Shown here one piece after another: positions 48,501-61,032 of a stretch of 64,000 bases of DNA; position 1 is the stretch's first letter; each line of letters opens with the position of its first letter. The notes beneath the pieces were generated by a model. It did not search any database, had not been told where the DNA came from, and worked only from the letters and a program-made list of their open reading frames with translations. The DNA comes from Hymenoscyphus infarciens (taxonomy: Eukaryota; Ascomycota; Leotiomycetes; Helotiales; Helotiaceae). The DNA lies in the NCBI GenBank assembly GCA_001414345.1, contig LLCB01000042.1, positions 186,001 through 250,000 on the forward strand, written 5' to 3'. Position numbers and translations under genes: made by a program.

Positions 48501-50745
48501 TACTATAATAGTAGAAGTAAGCTTCTATTTATAACACTTTCTATCTTACTTCTACTATATAAAGGTAATAGTACTAAGAAAACTAGATATAATAACTAAG
48601 AAGTAGAGTAAGGTAGAAGCTTATTAGCTAATAGTACTACTCTTAACTATAGGTAAGATTCTTAAAAAAGTAATAGTATAAAGGCTTATATAGCTTATAA
48701 AGGAAATAGTAATATTATTAGAGCTATAAATAAGTAATTAGAAGTATTAAAATATAGAGCTAGTAATTAGAATAGTAATAGAGAGTATATATATAGTATA
48801 GGAAAATAAGAGCTATATATCTCTAGCTTAACTAGATATAGTAGAAGCCTTTAACTAAGTAGACTATATATAGCTACTTTATATATTAAAGAAGAAGGAG
48901 GTTTTATAGTAGATAGTAATATAGATAGAGAGCTTTCTCTTTAGATAAAGAGCTATACTATTCTTTAATAAATAATTAGTAGATAAAAGAGACCTTAAAT
49001 AAAGTGTTTTATAAGGATTAGTACTATTACTAATACTATTTATCCTCTTTGTTTTAATATTATATAAAGACCTAGTAAGAATTAATAAGCTTATTATAGT
49101 AGGCTTTATAGATGATATAAATCTACTTATAATATTAAAAAGTATAATAGTAAACTATAAGATACTTAAGATAGCTTAAGAAGTATATAATAAGTAAGTA
49201 AATAAGTAAAGGATAGCTTTTAGCCTAGAAAAGATAGTACTTATATACTTTATAAGAATAAGAGTACTATAGAGAGAGATAGTCTAGTTTAGAGAGATAA
49301 AGCTTATACTAGTTAAGTATATAAGGTTTTTAAAAGTAGAGCTTAATAAGAAACTAAACTAGAAGATATACTAAGAAAGAGTCTAGAAGAAGCTTATAAT
49401 ATAAACCTTTATACTTATAAGGCTTACTAGAAAGATATAGAGAGTAGACTACTACTAAGTAAGGTAGATATATATAGTAGTAATAAGAAGTATAATAGTA
49501 TATAGAGCGTTAGTATAATATTATACTATACTAAAAGAAGGGAATATAAAGAGAATAGTAAGAAGCTTCTCTATATAATAATTAGAATACTTATAAGTAG
49601 TAATAGAGGTATATAAAGCTACTCTAGTTTAGAGCTTAGAAGTTAAAGTAGACTATATACTAATTAACCTATATCTTAACTTATAAGTAGCTACTTTTAA
49701 GAGGAAGTTCTAAAGGTTTAAGCTAGAGGAACTAATCTAGAATACTTATAGATATATAGTAATATAGCTAAAGAGGAGAAGAAGAGGTAGACTAACGAAG
49801 GTAGAGAAGGTAATACTATACTTATAGATAGTAAGGTAGAAGTAGAAAGAGGAGTAGAGAGTAGAAGAAGTAAGATTTAAGTATAATACTACGCTTATAA
49901 AATAGAAGAACTATCTAAAGACTTAAAAGAGAAGGACTTAAGAGAGGAACTTAATATAATATATAAAAGCGTTAGATAAAGTAGACCTAGATAAGTAGGA
50001 GCTATAAAAGGTTTATAAAAGGCTTACTAAGGCGAAGAGCTTACTACTTATCTAGGTATAAATAGAAGTAATAGAACTAAACGCCTTCTTCTTTATAAAA
50101 AGAGTACTAAACTAGGTTATATTATAGTATATTTATATAAGTAGTAGAGAGATAGTAGAATACCTAGTTCTATTTTACTAAGATATTCTATAAGAAAGAG
50201 ATATACTTATAAGAGCTCTAGAGAAGAGGATTAGAGATCTATAAGAGCTAAGAGAGGTACTAGTAAATAGGAAACTAGTACTAAGAGTAACTACTTAGCT
50301 ACTTAGGCTAGGGAGACTCTAGGAGTATAGACTAGTACTAGAATTACTTAAGAAGAGAGAGGAGAGTAAGGAAGAGGTAAAAGAAAGAGAGGAATAAGAG
50401 GAGAAAGCTAAGATACGCTAGAAGGTAAGACCTTAGCTCTAATAATTCTAGAAGTAAATATACCTCTTATACTACTAATATATACCTTAGTAGGTTAAAT
50501 ACGCTAACCTACTATATCTCTCTACTATATTACTAAGTTAAAGAGATAAGCTTTAAATAGATAGTAGTAGAAACTAAAGAAAAGGAGAATTATACTTATA
50601 AGAAAGCTTAAAAGGTAAAGAAGAATAAGCTAAAAGGCTATATAAACTAGAATAGAAGATATACTACTTACTCTTAGAGCTCGGCCTACGGCCTACGTAG
50701 TATAATAATAATAATAATAATAATAATATATATATAAGAATATAT
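45507..50745 (+). mobile_element. Tad1-like LINE retrotransposon, destroyed by RIP
   Basis: The tract is almost free of CA and TG and full of stop codons. Restoring common changes by eye still shows LINE landmarks on the plus strand: a CCHC zinc knuckle (C-Y-K-C then G-H-like) near 46605-46645; reverse transcriptase fingers KVEAYRPI-like and LLLTIGKIL at about 48605-48690; the palm motif LDI-x-x-AFN-x-VDY near 48835-48870; a catalytic GFIDDINLL at about 49105-49130; and a C-terminal EYLVLFC-type segment at about 50150-50185. The 3' end is a (TAA)n tail at about 50701-50730. Similar 13-14 base stretches, ACTACTAAAA(A)TCA, at 45493-45506 and 50746-50758 look like the target duplication, placing it inside the TIR element. 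No coding capacity remains. Confidence 0.8.
50701..50730. repeat. (TAA)n tail of the LINE
   Basis: About nine TAA units follow a small GC-richer piece containing CGGCCTA twice. Short A-rich repeats of this kind mark the 3' end of Tad1-clade elements. Confidence 0.75.
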
Positions 50746-51046
50746 ACTACTAAAATCAAATAATATACTACTGAAATTAAATAGTATACTCTTTTAATAG
50801 CTTAACCTTTGACTTTTATATATATATTATTGAATTTCTATTACTATTACTACTATAATAGCTAGAGATTTAGTCTAGAGTTAACGAAATATATACTAAA
50901 ATATATATATAAGCTAAACGATATAGAATATATTTAAAATTAAACTTATAATATAAATAGATATATACGAGCACCTTTTAACTCTATACTCGTATATAAA
51001 TCTTATATATCTAAATTCAGTTATATACGTGCTAAATAGGCCTTAA

Positions 51047-52445
51047 GTGATAGTGGGTTTTTGTGGAATAGTTGGAGAGATTAGCGGGATTGTAGGATTA
51101 GAGGAGTTAGAGAGAGGTTTTTATTTCTTTACCTCTATTTAGTTTCTAGGCCTATATTAGCTCGGTTGGTTATTTGAAGGAATAGAGGAGAAATCCTAGG
51201 AATAATATGTCGTAATAGAGTGGGATAGTAGCGTATACTCTCACGTCAGAGGTATAGAGTTTACGTAGAAGTTTTCTTTTTAGAGGGTGTATTAGTGACA
51301 AGGAATTACGGTTGATATCTATGAGTTTTGATTTCTAGAATACTGTAATATAATCTTTACTTAGTTATGTCAAAAAGTCTGAAAAGAAAAGAAAAACAAT
51401 TCTAGTTTTTAGGCTCGGGGGAAAATCACGGCTTTCGGGATCTAGAAAAGTCTTCAAACGACTAAATCGTGAGATTGTAAATCTGAAATTATAAAAGAGA
51501 GTTAGAGATTATAGAGTACTGACTTAGGTATTGACTTTACTAGTTTCTCTTATTATTAGACTTTTTTTTTAAAAATTCTATATTTATTATTCCTATTCCC
51601 TCTAAGTTACTATCGTTAGTTAAGAGAAGTAATATAGAAGAGAGAGAAAAGCGGTAGAGGCAGAGGCGGGGGCGAGGGAGAAATATAAGAGTAGGGAAAT
51701 ATATTTGCTTTTTGTCTTGGAATTGCCTTTCTAAGAGGGTTGGTATATTATATAGAGGCTTGAAATTTAGGCTTAGAGAGGTTTGCCTCCTTCTTTTCGC
51801 TTCTTATGACACTTCTTATAAGAGTTAATTACGATTAATTAGTTTTCCGGTTAATTGATCGGGAATTGATTCTAGTAGAGTTGATACTGTAATAGCTAGG
51901 TAGTATATATACGATAGTAAGGCTGTAGTAGTGAGAACTATAAGAATGAGTTTCTTTGAGTGTAGGCTAAAGAAGCTTTCTTTCGCTCTTATAAACAGTA
52001 GTACTTTTGCGATTTACGATTTGTGATGTAGTTGTTTTTGGACTTTTGTACTTTTAGAGCGCCGTAAAAAGAGGGTACGGTGTCGGAGAATTCTAAACAA
52101 CATAGGGGATAGATTCCAGTATACCTGCTAACTTCGAGTGTGCGGAACAGTTTGGATTAGAAGACTTATAAAGTTAATAGCTTTTATTAGGTATACGTGG
52201 CGGGATTTACAGGAGGAGATGAAAGTGAGTCTTTTTTGGGTGATTCTTACACCCTCTCTTCTCTTTGCCGAAATTTCAGGTGCAGCGTAAATATCATTTC
52301 TCACACACCAGGTTGATTGAATATAGATAGTAAATGTTCGTAATTGGGGTTTCTAAATGTCTGCTGGGATGTTTTTCAAGTAGTTCTCAGTCTGACATTT
52401 GAACCGGAACACTATGTACAATAACTCCTTTAACATTTGTCTTGG
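51047..52445. other. transition between the AT-rich island and a preserved gene
   Basis: CA and TG reappear gradually across this stretch. No gene is supported. Short T- and G-rich motifs of low complexity occur. The last 350 bases are ordinary 3' flank of the interrupted BTB gene. Confidence 0.5.
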
Positions 52446-53131
52446 TTAAATTGATTCGCCACTAAAGACTAAAATCACTAAGGGGAATTTAATGGAACCG
52501 ACGATTATATAGAGCGCTTGATGCTAAGTTCGTTGTTTGCTTACCCACTTCGAAGATCCTCATGACACCAACACAAGCTCGAGACTGATTGTCTATGCCT
52601 CGACTACGAATCTCCTGTAAAAATTCGGCAAATACCTCTGCAAACCAAGCATCAATGGAACATCCATCTATTCTGAGATCCATGCTTGAGAGCCGACGAC
52701 TGATTTCAGAAAAAGAATGGTTGGCGTATGGGGGTGGTGGAGGTGGCCATAAACCGTCGTCTTTTGCCTCTTTTATCAGACGTCGTAGCACCAGAGCATT
52801 GCATGGAGTTTCGAATTGTGCAGTAGATCGAGTGCAAGTTTCATGGCAAAGCTGAGCTCTCTTTTCTTCTTCGAGACCCTCTCTCTCGTCGAGAAGTTTT
52901 TGGATCGCCCCGTTAAGAAACCTGTAGATCTGAGCCATTGCGTGAGTGCGGGATTCTTGGAGGAGCTCTGTGAAAAGTCAGATTTGATTGAGAACAAATT
53001 TTGGGGATTCTCATACTAAGATAAATCTCGGGTACTGGAGGTATGGGAGGTGCTCGTGTGGTTTTCACAACCTGTTTTCCATCATAATCTTGCAAACTAG
53101 TTCCTCTGAAATCTTGCCAGCGACTTGTAAG
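52446..53131 (-). pseudogene. 3' part of a BTB-domain gene, cut off by the Copia insertion
   Basis: This is the downstream half of the gene that begins at 61685. Its exons are 53126-53017 (the end of exon 1), 52967-52545 and a short last exon at about 52468-52446 ending in TAA. The frame runs on exactly from the upstream half if the element and one target copy are removed, and all phases then agree for 402 codons. The encoded part has an RGTSLQDYDGKQVV segment and, in exon 2, helical sequence with EREGLEEEKRAQL and WPPPPPPYANHSF. It has no promoter of its own here. There are no stops within the exons and no RIP-type depletion, so the insertion may be recent or the gene sheltered. The last exon is the least certain. 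Confidence 0.75.
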
Positions 53132-53261
53132 TGTTGAAAGGATAGTATGAGGTTCGATATGATTATATTACTTAAGCAATTCCAGAGGGGAATTGCTCTC
53201 TACTTATATATAAGAGGGTTTAGGAAGACCTATATTATATAATAGGTATAGATGTTTAACA
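53132..53261 (-). repeat. LTR of the Copia element (left; 3' LTR in its coding direction)
   Basis: It is 130 bp, TG..CA-type, and aligns end to end with 60903-61032. The outer 85 bases keep CA and TG, while the inner part is mutated (TATATTATATAATAGG against CATCACGTGACATG in the other copy). Confidence 0.88.
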
Positions 53262-53935
53262 CTTCTACTTAATCTAAACACTCTTAGATTATAATACTAA
53301 TATACTTTAATAAACCTTTAGCTAAAACCTTTTAAAGGATAAAAAGCTAGAGAAGAATATATAAGTAAGAAGACTAATTAGAGTCTTTTAAGAAGTTAAT
53401 TTAAGATATTAACTTCGTCCTCTCCTTCTATATCTATAGTATATACTAAGACGCCTCTTATAGTTAAGTTACTTAGTATAGTATCTTCTCTTATACTTAT
53501 ATTATTTATATAGTTGTAGTTATCTAGGATATAGTAGAAATCCGTTAGTTAGTCTAGTTAATCCTTAATATACTCTCTTAAATATATAAAAAGTTACTTA
53601 CGCTTTATGTCCTTATCTCGTCTTTTAGACATATTAGTACTAGGCTTAACTTTAACTTTAACTAATCGATTAATACTAAGTAGATACTTAGTACTATTAG
53701 TTTTAATATGCCTTTATATACTAGGAAAACGTTCGATTAAGAGTTCTTTATACTTAGTATATATAATATTAGTAAGCCTTGTTAGTAAGAGTTAGAGTAG
53801 TATCTAAAAGGCTTCTTTAAAAGGTATAGCAGATGCCTAGTATAGTAAGAGTAGTAGAGTATTAAGATAATAGCGTTTTAGAGATAGCTTAATTTTAAGA
53901 CTTTATATAGTAGGTAGTAATATATCTCTTATAGA

Positions 53936-54035
53936 TTCTACTACTTCTACTACTTCTATAGTTTCTACTACTTCTATAGGTTCTACTACTTCTATAGATT
54001 CTACTACTTTTACTACTCTTATAAGTTCTATATCC
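53936..54035 (-). repeat. short coding repeat inside the Copia element
   Basis: A unit close to TTCTACTACTTCTATAG recurs about five times. Read on the element's coding strand it gives repeated Glu-Val-Val-Glu residues, so it probably was an acidic repeat region of a protein encoded after RNase H. Confidence 0.6.
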
Positions 54036-57000
54036 TTATCTTTAATATTATCTAAATTAGTACTCTTATACCTAGAGTACTTATTAAGAGCCTATTTACT
54101 CTTAGAGTCGTCCTAGGCTAGGTCTACTAGAATAGGTTTTCTTCTTTTTAAGAGCTTCTAAGAATAGAGATTAATAACTTTATTTATTAGTACTTTAATA
54201 AAGAGAGTATAGTTATAAGAGTTGATTTAAGTATTAAGAGTAACCTATTTAAAACTAGTAGCTTTAAGGTAACTAAGACTCTAAGACTACTGTTTAAGGT
54301 AGTCTTAGTTACTAATAAGGTCTTAAATAAAGTAACTTAAGATAGCTAGACATCTTCTAACTAGGCTAGTATTACCTTCTCTACTAATCTATATATTAAG
54401 GTTTCTTATACCTCTATTCTTTTATAGATAGTTAATAAATTTCCTTTATATACTAAGTAGATTTATAAAAGAGACAATATTAGTATCTTAATACTTAACT
54501 TTAGTATTAACGTCTAGAATAAGAAGTCGTAGACTTATAGAGAGTTTTCGTTTAATAACTATAACCTAGGTATACTATAGTATAGTAAGGTATTATAGCC
54601 GATTTATTTTAATCTAGGTTTCTATCTAAGTAACTATAAGTATAATAATTATGTTTTAGGACTTAATTTAGTTTAGACTAAAAATATATAAGAAGTATTT
54701 AAATAGTAGATAGTACTTATTTATATTATCTTACTAGTTTACCTTTTCCTACTTTATATAATAAGTAATAGAGTATTATATAATCTAGTAGAGTAAGTAT
54801 ACTCTATTATAGCTACTATTAATTTTAGATAGATAATACTAGATATTATAACTAGTAGAGTTAGTCTTTAAGCTTCTAAGTAATAGGAGTTTTAGGTATC
54901 GAGTATTAATATCTATAAAGTTAAAAAAGAGTTCTTTTAAGAGAGTGATAGCTTTTAACTTCTTAAGAGTTATACTAGAGGCGATTCTAGTATTTGACAT
55001 TTTTTAAGTAGAATAAGTATCTAAAAAAGATAATTTATAGATAATAGAGAGAGTTTAATTATAAGATATTTAGGTATTAGGTATATATAAGTAGTTAATA
55101 TAGTAGCTAGGGCGCTAGATAGTCGACTATATAATATAAATTATTAGTCTTAGTAATATAATCTCCTTCTATAATTCGTATTATATAGTTATATAACTTT
55201 TAAAAACTATAATAAAAAACGTTTTTTAAGTACTAGGTCTATTCTTTAATATCTAAAGGTATAATAGTATAAATATAAAGAGTATATTATATAACCTTTC
55301 TTTATTTTCTTTAAAGTATTAGATATAGCTCTATAGTATTTTAAGCAAGTATAGAGTAATAGTAATACTCTACTAAGCTTTTAGATACCTCTCTTCTTAA
55401 CACTTATTAAGAATTAGAACTTTTTAAAAGTATTCCTAGGAAGGGGTTTTATAAGTCTATCTACTACTTACTCTTTTATACTAATAAACATAAGGTTTAT
55501 ATATTCTTCGGCTTATGCTTCTCTAACCTTAGTATCTTAGATAGTAATATACTTAGTATAGTTATAGTAGATAGAGTTTTTTATAAGTGCTATAGCCTTT
55601 TAATTATTATAAAGGATTATTATAGTAACTTTTAATTTAGTTTCTAGAATAAGCTAGTCTAGAAGACGTTATAGCTAAATAGCTTTGTTTATAGTATTTA
55701 TCTCTCTCTTAAGTTCTACTTTATATAAGAATAGCGAGACTATAGTCTATCTTTTAAATAACTATAAAATAACGCTACTGCTAATATTAAAGAGGTATCT
55801 AAAAGTAGATTATCTAGTTTTATAGTATCTAGCCTAGTTAATATCTAAATAGCTTATAAGTCTTTTAAGCTTACTTTAAAACACTAAGTTATAGCTTATA
55901 GTACTCTTAAAATAATATATAATTTGTTTTACTACTGTCTAATATTTATTAGTTAGATTAGATAAGAATCTACTTATAATAGATATAGAGTAGGTAATAT
56001 CTAGTTAAGTACTAAGTATAGTATATATAAATAAGTCTATTATAGACTAATATTAACGTTTAAAGGTCTTCGACGCCTTATAGTCTTTAAGAGTACTTAT
56101 AAGATAATTATTTACTTCTATTAACGTATAATATATCTTAGCTTTAAGTATATTAAAGTTATAAAGTATTTTTTTAATATAGGTATATTATCTTAATCGA
56201 AGAGTATATTGTCTTCTATTACGAGTTACTATTATTCTAAGATAGAAAGTTACTAGTCTAAGATCAGATATCTTAAATTATTAACTAAGTACTATCTTAA
56301 TTTTATTAATTTCTTTTATTAAGCTACTAGTAATAAAGAGGTCGTTGATATAGGCTATAATAATAATATCTTTATAGTAGAAGACTCTAGTATCTATATT
56401 AAGTAGTTTAAAGCTAAGTGTTTTTAGAAAGCTATAGAAAGTGTTATACTAGACTTTAAGAGCTTGTTTTAATCTATAGAGTGCTTTTTTAAGTTTATAG
56501 ACTTTAGTACTATTCTTTCTACTATTCGAGAGTTCTATATAGACTTCTTCTTTAATATTACTATATAAAAAGGTAGTTTTAACGTTTATCTATTTAATCT
56601 CCTAGTTTAAAGTAGTAGCGATTATAAAGATAAGTTTATAGCTAGCTTTATAATAGTAGCAAAGGTTTTATTAAAGTTAATACCCTCTTCTTATTTAAAG
56701 CCGCGGACTACTTAGTAAGCCTTATACTAGATAACCTAGCCTTTATCGTCTATCTTAAGTTTATAAACCTATCTACTTATAAGAACCTTTTAGTTTACTA
56801 GTCTATCTACTACCTTTTAAGTGTTATTTTCCTTAATAGAGTCTACTTTCTTATTTTCAGCCTCTATCTATTTCTTAGCTTTAGTGTAAATATAGGCTTA
56901 TTTATATATTTATAGTTTAAAAACGTTATATTATACCTAGACTAGTAGTACTACTATAAACTATAACTTGTTGATTAGCTAGTAGATAAGAGCGAATAGT

Positions 57001-60000
57001 AGTAGATTAGATAGAAGTACTAGTCGAAGGCTATAGTCGTCTATATAGTCTACTATATTATCTAGTAAGGTTCTAGAACTACTAAGGTTAGAGCTATCGT
57101 CGTTTATAAAGAGTTATAACCTTTAATATATATATAACCTTAATACTCTTATAGTAGTAGATATAGCTAGATTATAATATATAATAATTATAGGCTTTAG
57201 TAGTAATAGTAGAGTAGACGAGAGTATTACTTCTTTATTTTAATAAAGTACTAGAATATTATTTTCTAAATCGTTAGACAGCTCTATAAATCTAGAGCCT
57301 TCGAGCTTAGGTAAAGGTAGTAAGTAGTCTAGTCTTAGGTATACTTATAGTTTCTTTATTTAACCTCTTCTTCTTAGAGATATAAGTCTTTAATCTTTTA
57401 TCTCCTACTAGTATATCTTACTAGTAGTCTATAACTTATATTTATAAGACTCTTTAGTTATCTTTATAACTACTTTAGTAATATCTATAATAGCTCTTTT
57501 AATTTTAAATATAGAGTTAGCTTTAAGGTTTTTACTTTATTATTAATTAGAATCCGCTTTATTAAGTCGTTAGTCTAGAGTAATCTTAAAGGTAAGGACT
57601 TTAGATACTAGTTCTTTCTCTTATAAGTCGACTTATATTTTATTAATATAAATATTATTAGCTTAAACGATTTTCTTATTAGTAGTCTAGATCTACTTAA
57701 TATAATCTCTTTTATAGCCTATTAAGTGTCTAGAAAAGGTTTAAGCCTTTTTAAGCTTACTCTTTTTAAGCTTATTTTTAAGAACTATATACTATAACCT
57801 TATAATTCTTAAATAATTAATATAAGAGTATAAGCTAGTAATAGCCTTAAAGAGGGAAATTTTAGTAGCTATATAAATATGTCTTTAGTAAAGATAAATA
57901 GAGGTTTATAATAATTTAAGCTAAAAGTAGTTAGTATAAAAGTTAAGATAGTATCTTCTTATTATCTCTATTATCTACTATAAGGTTTAGCCTAGACGTT
58001 TAATAGCTTTATTTATCTTAGAATTATTTAGAATTATAGTTTTAAGTATAATATCTTCTTTTTTAAGATATTTACTAAGAGTAATACTAATATATTTACT
58101 TTTATTATTACTATAAATATAATAGATCCGTTGTTTAAGGTACTTATAGATAGCTTTATATTTCTTAAAATAGGCTAATATATTACTTTTATTTTTTATA
58201 TTATAGACTTCTACGTCTTTTATTTTATTATAATAAAAGTATATCTAGTATTAAAAACTAAATAGTCTAGTTTTTAAGAGTCTTATAACGTCTATATATA
58301 CTAATTCTATAGAGTATTATTTAGGCTTTATATAGCTTAAATAAGAAACTAATTTCATACGCTCTTCTATATAAGTAGTATAGGTATAGCCTTCTATATA
58401 TATCTTTTTATCTATATTATAAGATCTTTTATAAAGTGTCTTAATTACTTTATTACTTATATGTCCTAAGTAAGTATACTAAGTTATATTTACTAGCTTA
58501 TTAGTATAGGCGATCTAGGCTTTAGCTAATGTTTTAGAGTATAGGCGAGGGCGTAGTAGAAGCTTATATTAGCTTAGAAGTGCTAGAAGTCCTTTACGCT
58601 CTATAGGCTAAATTATAGTACTAGAAAGAGTTCTTAGTATTAATATTTAGAGGTTATCTTTAATAGTAAGTTTATAGATATATAGGGTTTTAGTATTTAA
58701 TAGAGTCTAAATATACTTATATGTTTTCTATAAGTCTATCTAAAGTCTTTTATTTAGTAGCTATAAAAAAGAAAAAAGATTAGCTCTTAGAGTAGAGTAG
58801 TAGAGTATATTAGAGAGTAGTAGTATTTATAGACTAGTTTCTATTTTTATAACTAACTTTACTATTCTTTTAAAGATAATAGGTAATTATATTCTACTAA
58901 TGTCTACTACTTATAGTTTATTAAAGTCTAGAGGCCTTAGATTTATAAAGAGTAACTTCTAATAATAGATAGATTTAAAGCACTTACTATTAATAATCTA
59001 TTTTTATAATAAAGATTTAGACGTTAAGGCTCTTAGTGTTTTAAGGTTTAGTATAAGATATACTATCTAGGCCTAATAAGAGATAGAGTAGTAGTTAGCT
59101 TTATTATTTTAGTTAATAACTGATAGTCTAGTAAATACTATAGTAGTAGTCTTAGTATTCTTATCTTTTAATCTCTTTTTTCGATTCTAGGTATTGCCTT
59201 AGAAGTAAGAACGCTTCTTATGTTTAGTAGCTTTTATAGCTACCTTATTAGCTATTTGCTTATTATAAACTAGCTTTAAGTAAGGATGTTTCTTAATATA
59301 GTTTACTTCTAGATAATATATTTTATTATAGTATATATATTTTAGTATTTTATTAGTTTTAGATTATTTATAAGTAAGTATATCTATTATTATATTATTA
59401 GTATCTATAGTTATACGCTATTCCTCCTTTTAGACTACTACTATAAGTTTACTAATAAGTATAATATAGCTAGTATTATTAACGTAGTTATAAGTCTAGG
59501 CTTAATATTCTTTAAAAGTTTTATATATTAGAGTAAGACTAAATATATAAAGTTAGCTAAACTAAGGATCTTTAAGTTTAGTATCTAGTAAGATAAGTAA
59601 GAGCTTATAATTAATCTAGAGAAACTAAGAGTTATACTCTTAGATAGAGATAAAGACGTTAAGCTATAAGAATAAGAGCTTATTTATAAGTCGATTAAAT
59701 TATACTAATCTTTTAGACTAAAATCTATTCTTAAGTTTTATAAGGAGTTATAAGATATTATTACTATTATTCTTAATATAGTTTCTAGCTAGGAAGCTAT
59801 ACTTATTATATATTATATAAGATCTAATATCTAATAATTTAACTTATTCTTTATCCTCCTTTCTATATTCTTTCTTCTTAGCTACTATTAGCTCTAGAAT
59901 AGTAGCTTATCTAGAACCTATAGCTTATACTACTAGGAGAGCATCTAGTTACTACTTCTTATAGGTAATAAGCTACTTATAGTAGTAGTCTTTAATATAG

Positions 60001-60902
60001 AGGCTGTTAATGACTCGTCTTTCTTATTTAGTCTAGTTAACTTTGTTAAGCTCTTAGATATTATTCTAAGTTTAATTTTTAATAGATATAATTAAGAAGA
60101 GCTAAGTAGGCTAGGAGTAGAGGAGGTAAAAGTAATAAGTAAAGGTTCTTTAGTATAGAGTCTAAAGATGTTTATAAGGCTTAGAGGAGAAGGAAGAAGT
60201 TCGTTTTCTAATAAGGATAATTTAGTAGTATTAGAGCTAGTATTAGTTTTAGATTCGGTTTTAGATTTAGATTTAGATTCTAGATTAGAGAGTATATAGT
60301 TAGAGTCTTTAAGTAGGTTGTCTTTATAAAAGTGTTTAAGATAAGTTTAAAGAAGAGTTTAAGTATAATAGAGAAAAAGATTAGATTTAAAGTATAATAT
60401 AAGTAAGTACTATCTTATCTTCTTTATTATTTAATAGGCTAGGAAGCGCCTTTTTAAGGCTACTTCTAGCCTTTCTCAACTTATCTTAAATTAGTTCTTA
60501 ATAATCTTCTAAAACCTTATTTCTTCTAATATATTTATTTTAAAATCTTTACTTATATTAATATAATTTTATAAGCGATCTAGGTAGTATATTAAAAAGT
60601 TAGTGTTTTTTAACTTCTTTAAAATTACTAAGTTTTTTTACTACTAAGGAGCTATATAGACTAGGTTAGAGGTCGACCTAGTATTTTAGTACTTAAGTAT
60701 CTTAATACTTTTATTATAATATATGTTAAGATAAATTAGAGATAGTAATACTAGGTATAATAGATATAAGAGATCCTATTTTTAAATTATAATAACTTAT
60801 ATGTCTATTAGTAGAATATGCTTATACTAGGTTAAGGAATTATTTAAAGACTTAGTAGTAATTTAATTAATAAGTTTAAAGTAGAATTCTAAGCTTATAA
60901 CC

Positions 60903-61032
60903 TATTAAAAGGATAGTATAAGGTTTAATATAATTATATTACTTAAGTAATTCTAGAGGGGAATTACTCTCTACTTATATATAAGAGGGTTTAGGAAGAC
61001 CTACATCACGTGACATGTACGGATGTTCAACA
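60903..61032 (-). repeat. LTR of the Copia element (right; 5' LTR in its coding direction)
   Basis: It is 130 bp and aligns with the left LTR. The inner part is mutated; the outer 30 bases (CATCACGTGACATG then GATGTTCAACA) keep CA and TG. It should contain the start of transcription of the element. Confidence 0.88.

Larger units (their letters stand above)
45449..51043. mobile_element. RIP-degraded TIR element (PIF/Harbinger-like ends, TAA target duplication) carrying a nested LINE
   Basis: The left end GAGCCTGTTTAGCTCG and the inverse complement of the right end (AGGCCTATTTAGCACG) are both what C-to-T mutation would make of the intact end GGGCCTGTTTGGCTCG, seen in the MITE at 63276. Each end is bordered outside by TAA (45446-45448 and 51044-51046). 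Three-base TWA duplications are typical of PIF/Harbinger elements. Without the LINE the element would be only about 0.36 kb, so it is a MITE. No transposase is left. Confidence 0.65.
53132..61032 (-). mobile_element. Ty1/Copia LTR retrotransposon (7.9 kb), RIP-degraded, inserted in a BTB gene
   Basis: Two 130-bp LTRs bound the element: 53132-53261 and 60903-61032. Both begin TGTTGAA (mutated to TATTAAA in the right copy) and end TTCAACA (TTTAACA in the left copy). The flanking 5-bp target copies are GTAAG at 53127-53131 and GCAAG at 61033-61037; the difference is one C-to-T at CpA. On the minus strand, despite many stops, Copia reverse transcriptase shows as AYIND-L (from YVDDL) near 56340-56365. 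RNase H follows as GLISYLDIN-A (from YSDADWA) near 55830-55865. RT before RNase H with integrase space upstream is the Copia order. About 2 kb lie between RNase H and the 3' LTR, more than in standard elements. Confidence 0.88.

Noticed and set aside
53607..53795. Open frame of 62 codons inside the Copia element on the plus strand
   Set aside because: It is antisense to the element's coding direction and consists of Leu/Ile/Val-rich sequence produced by the skewed composition.
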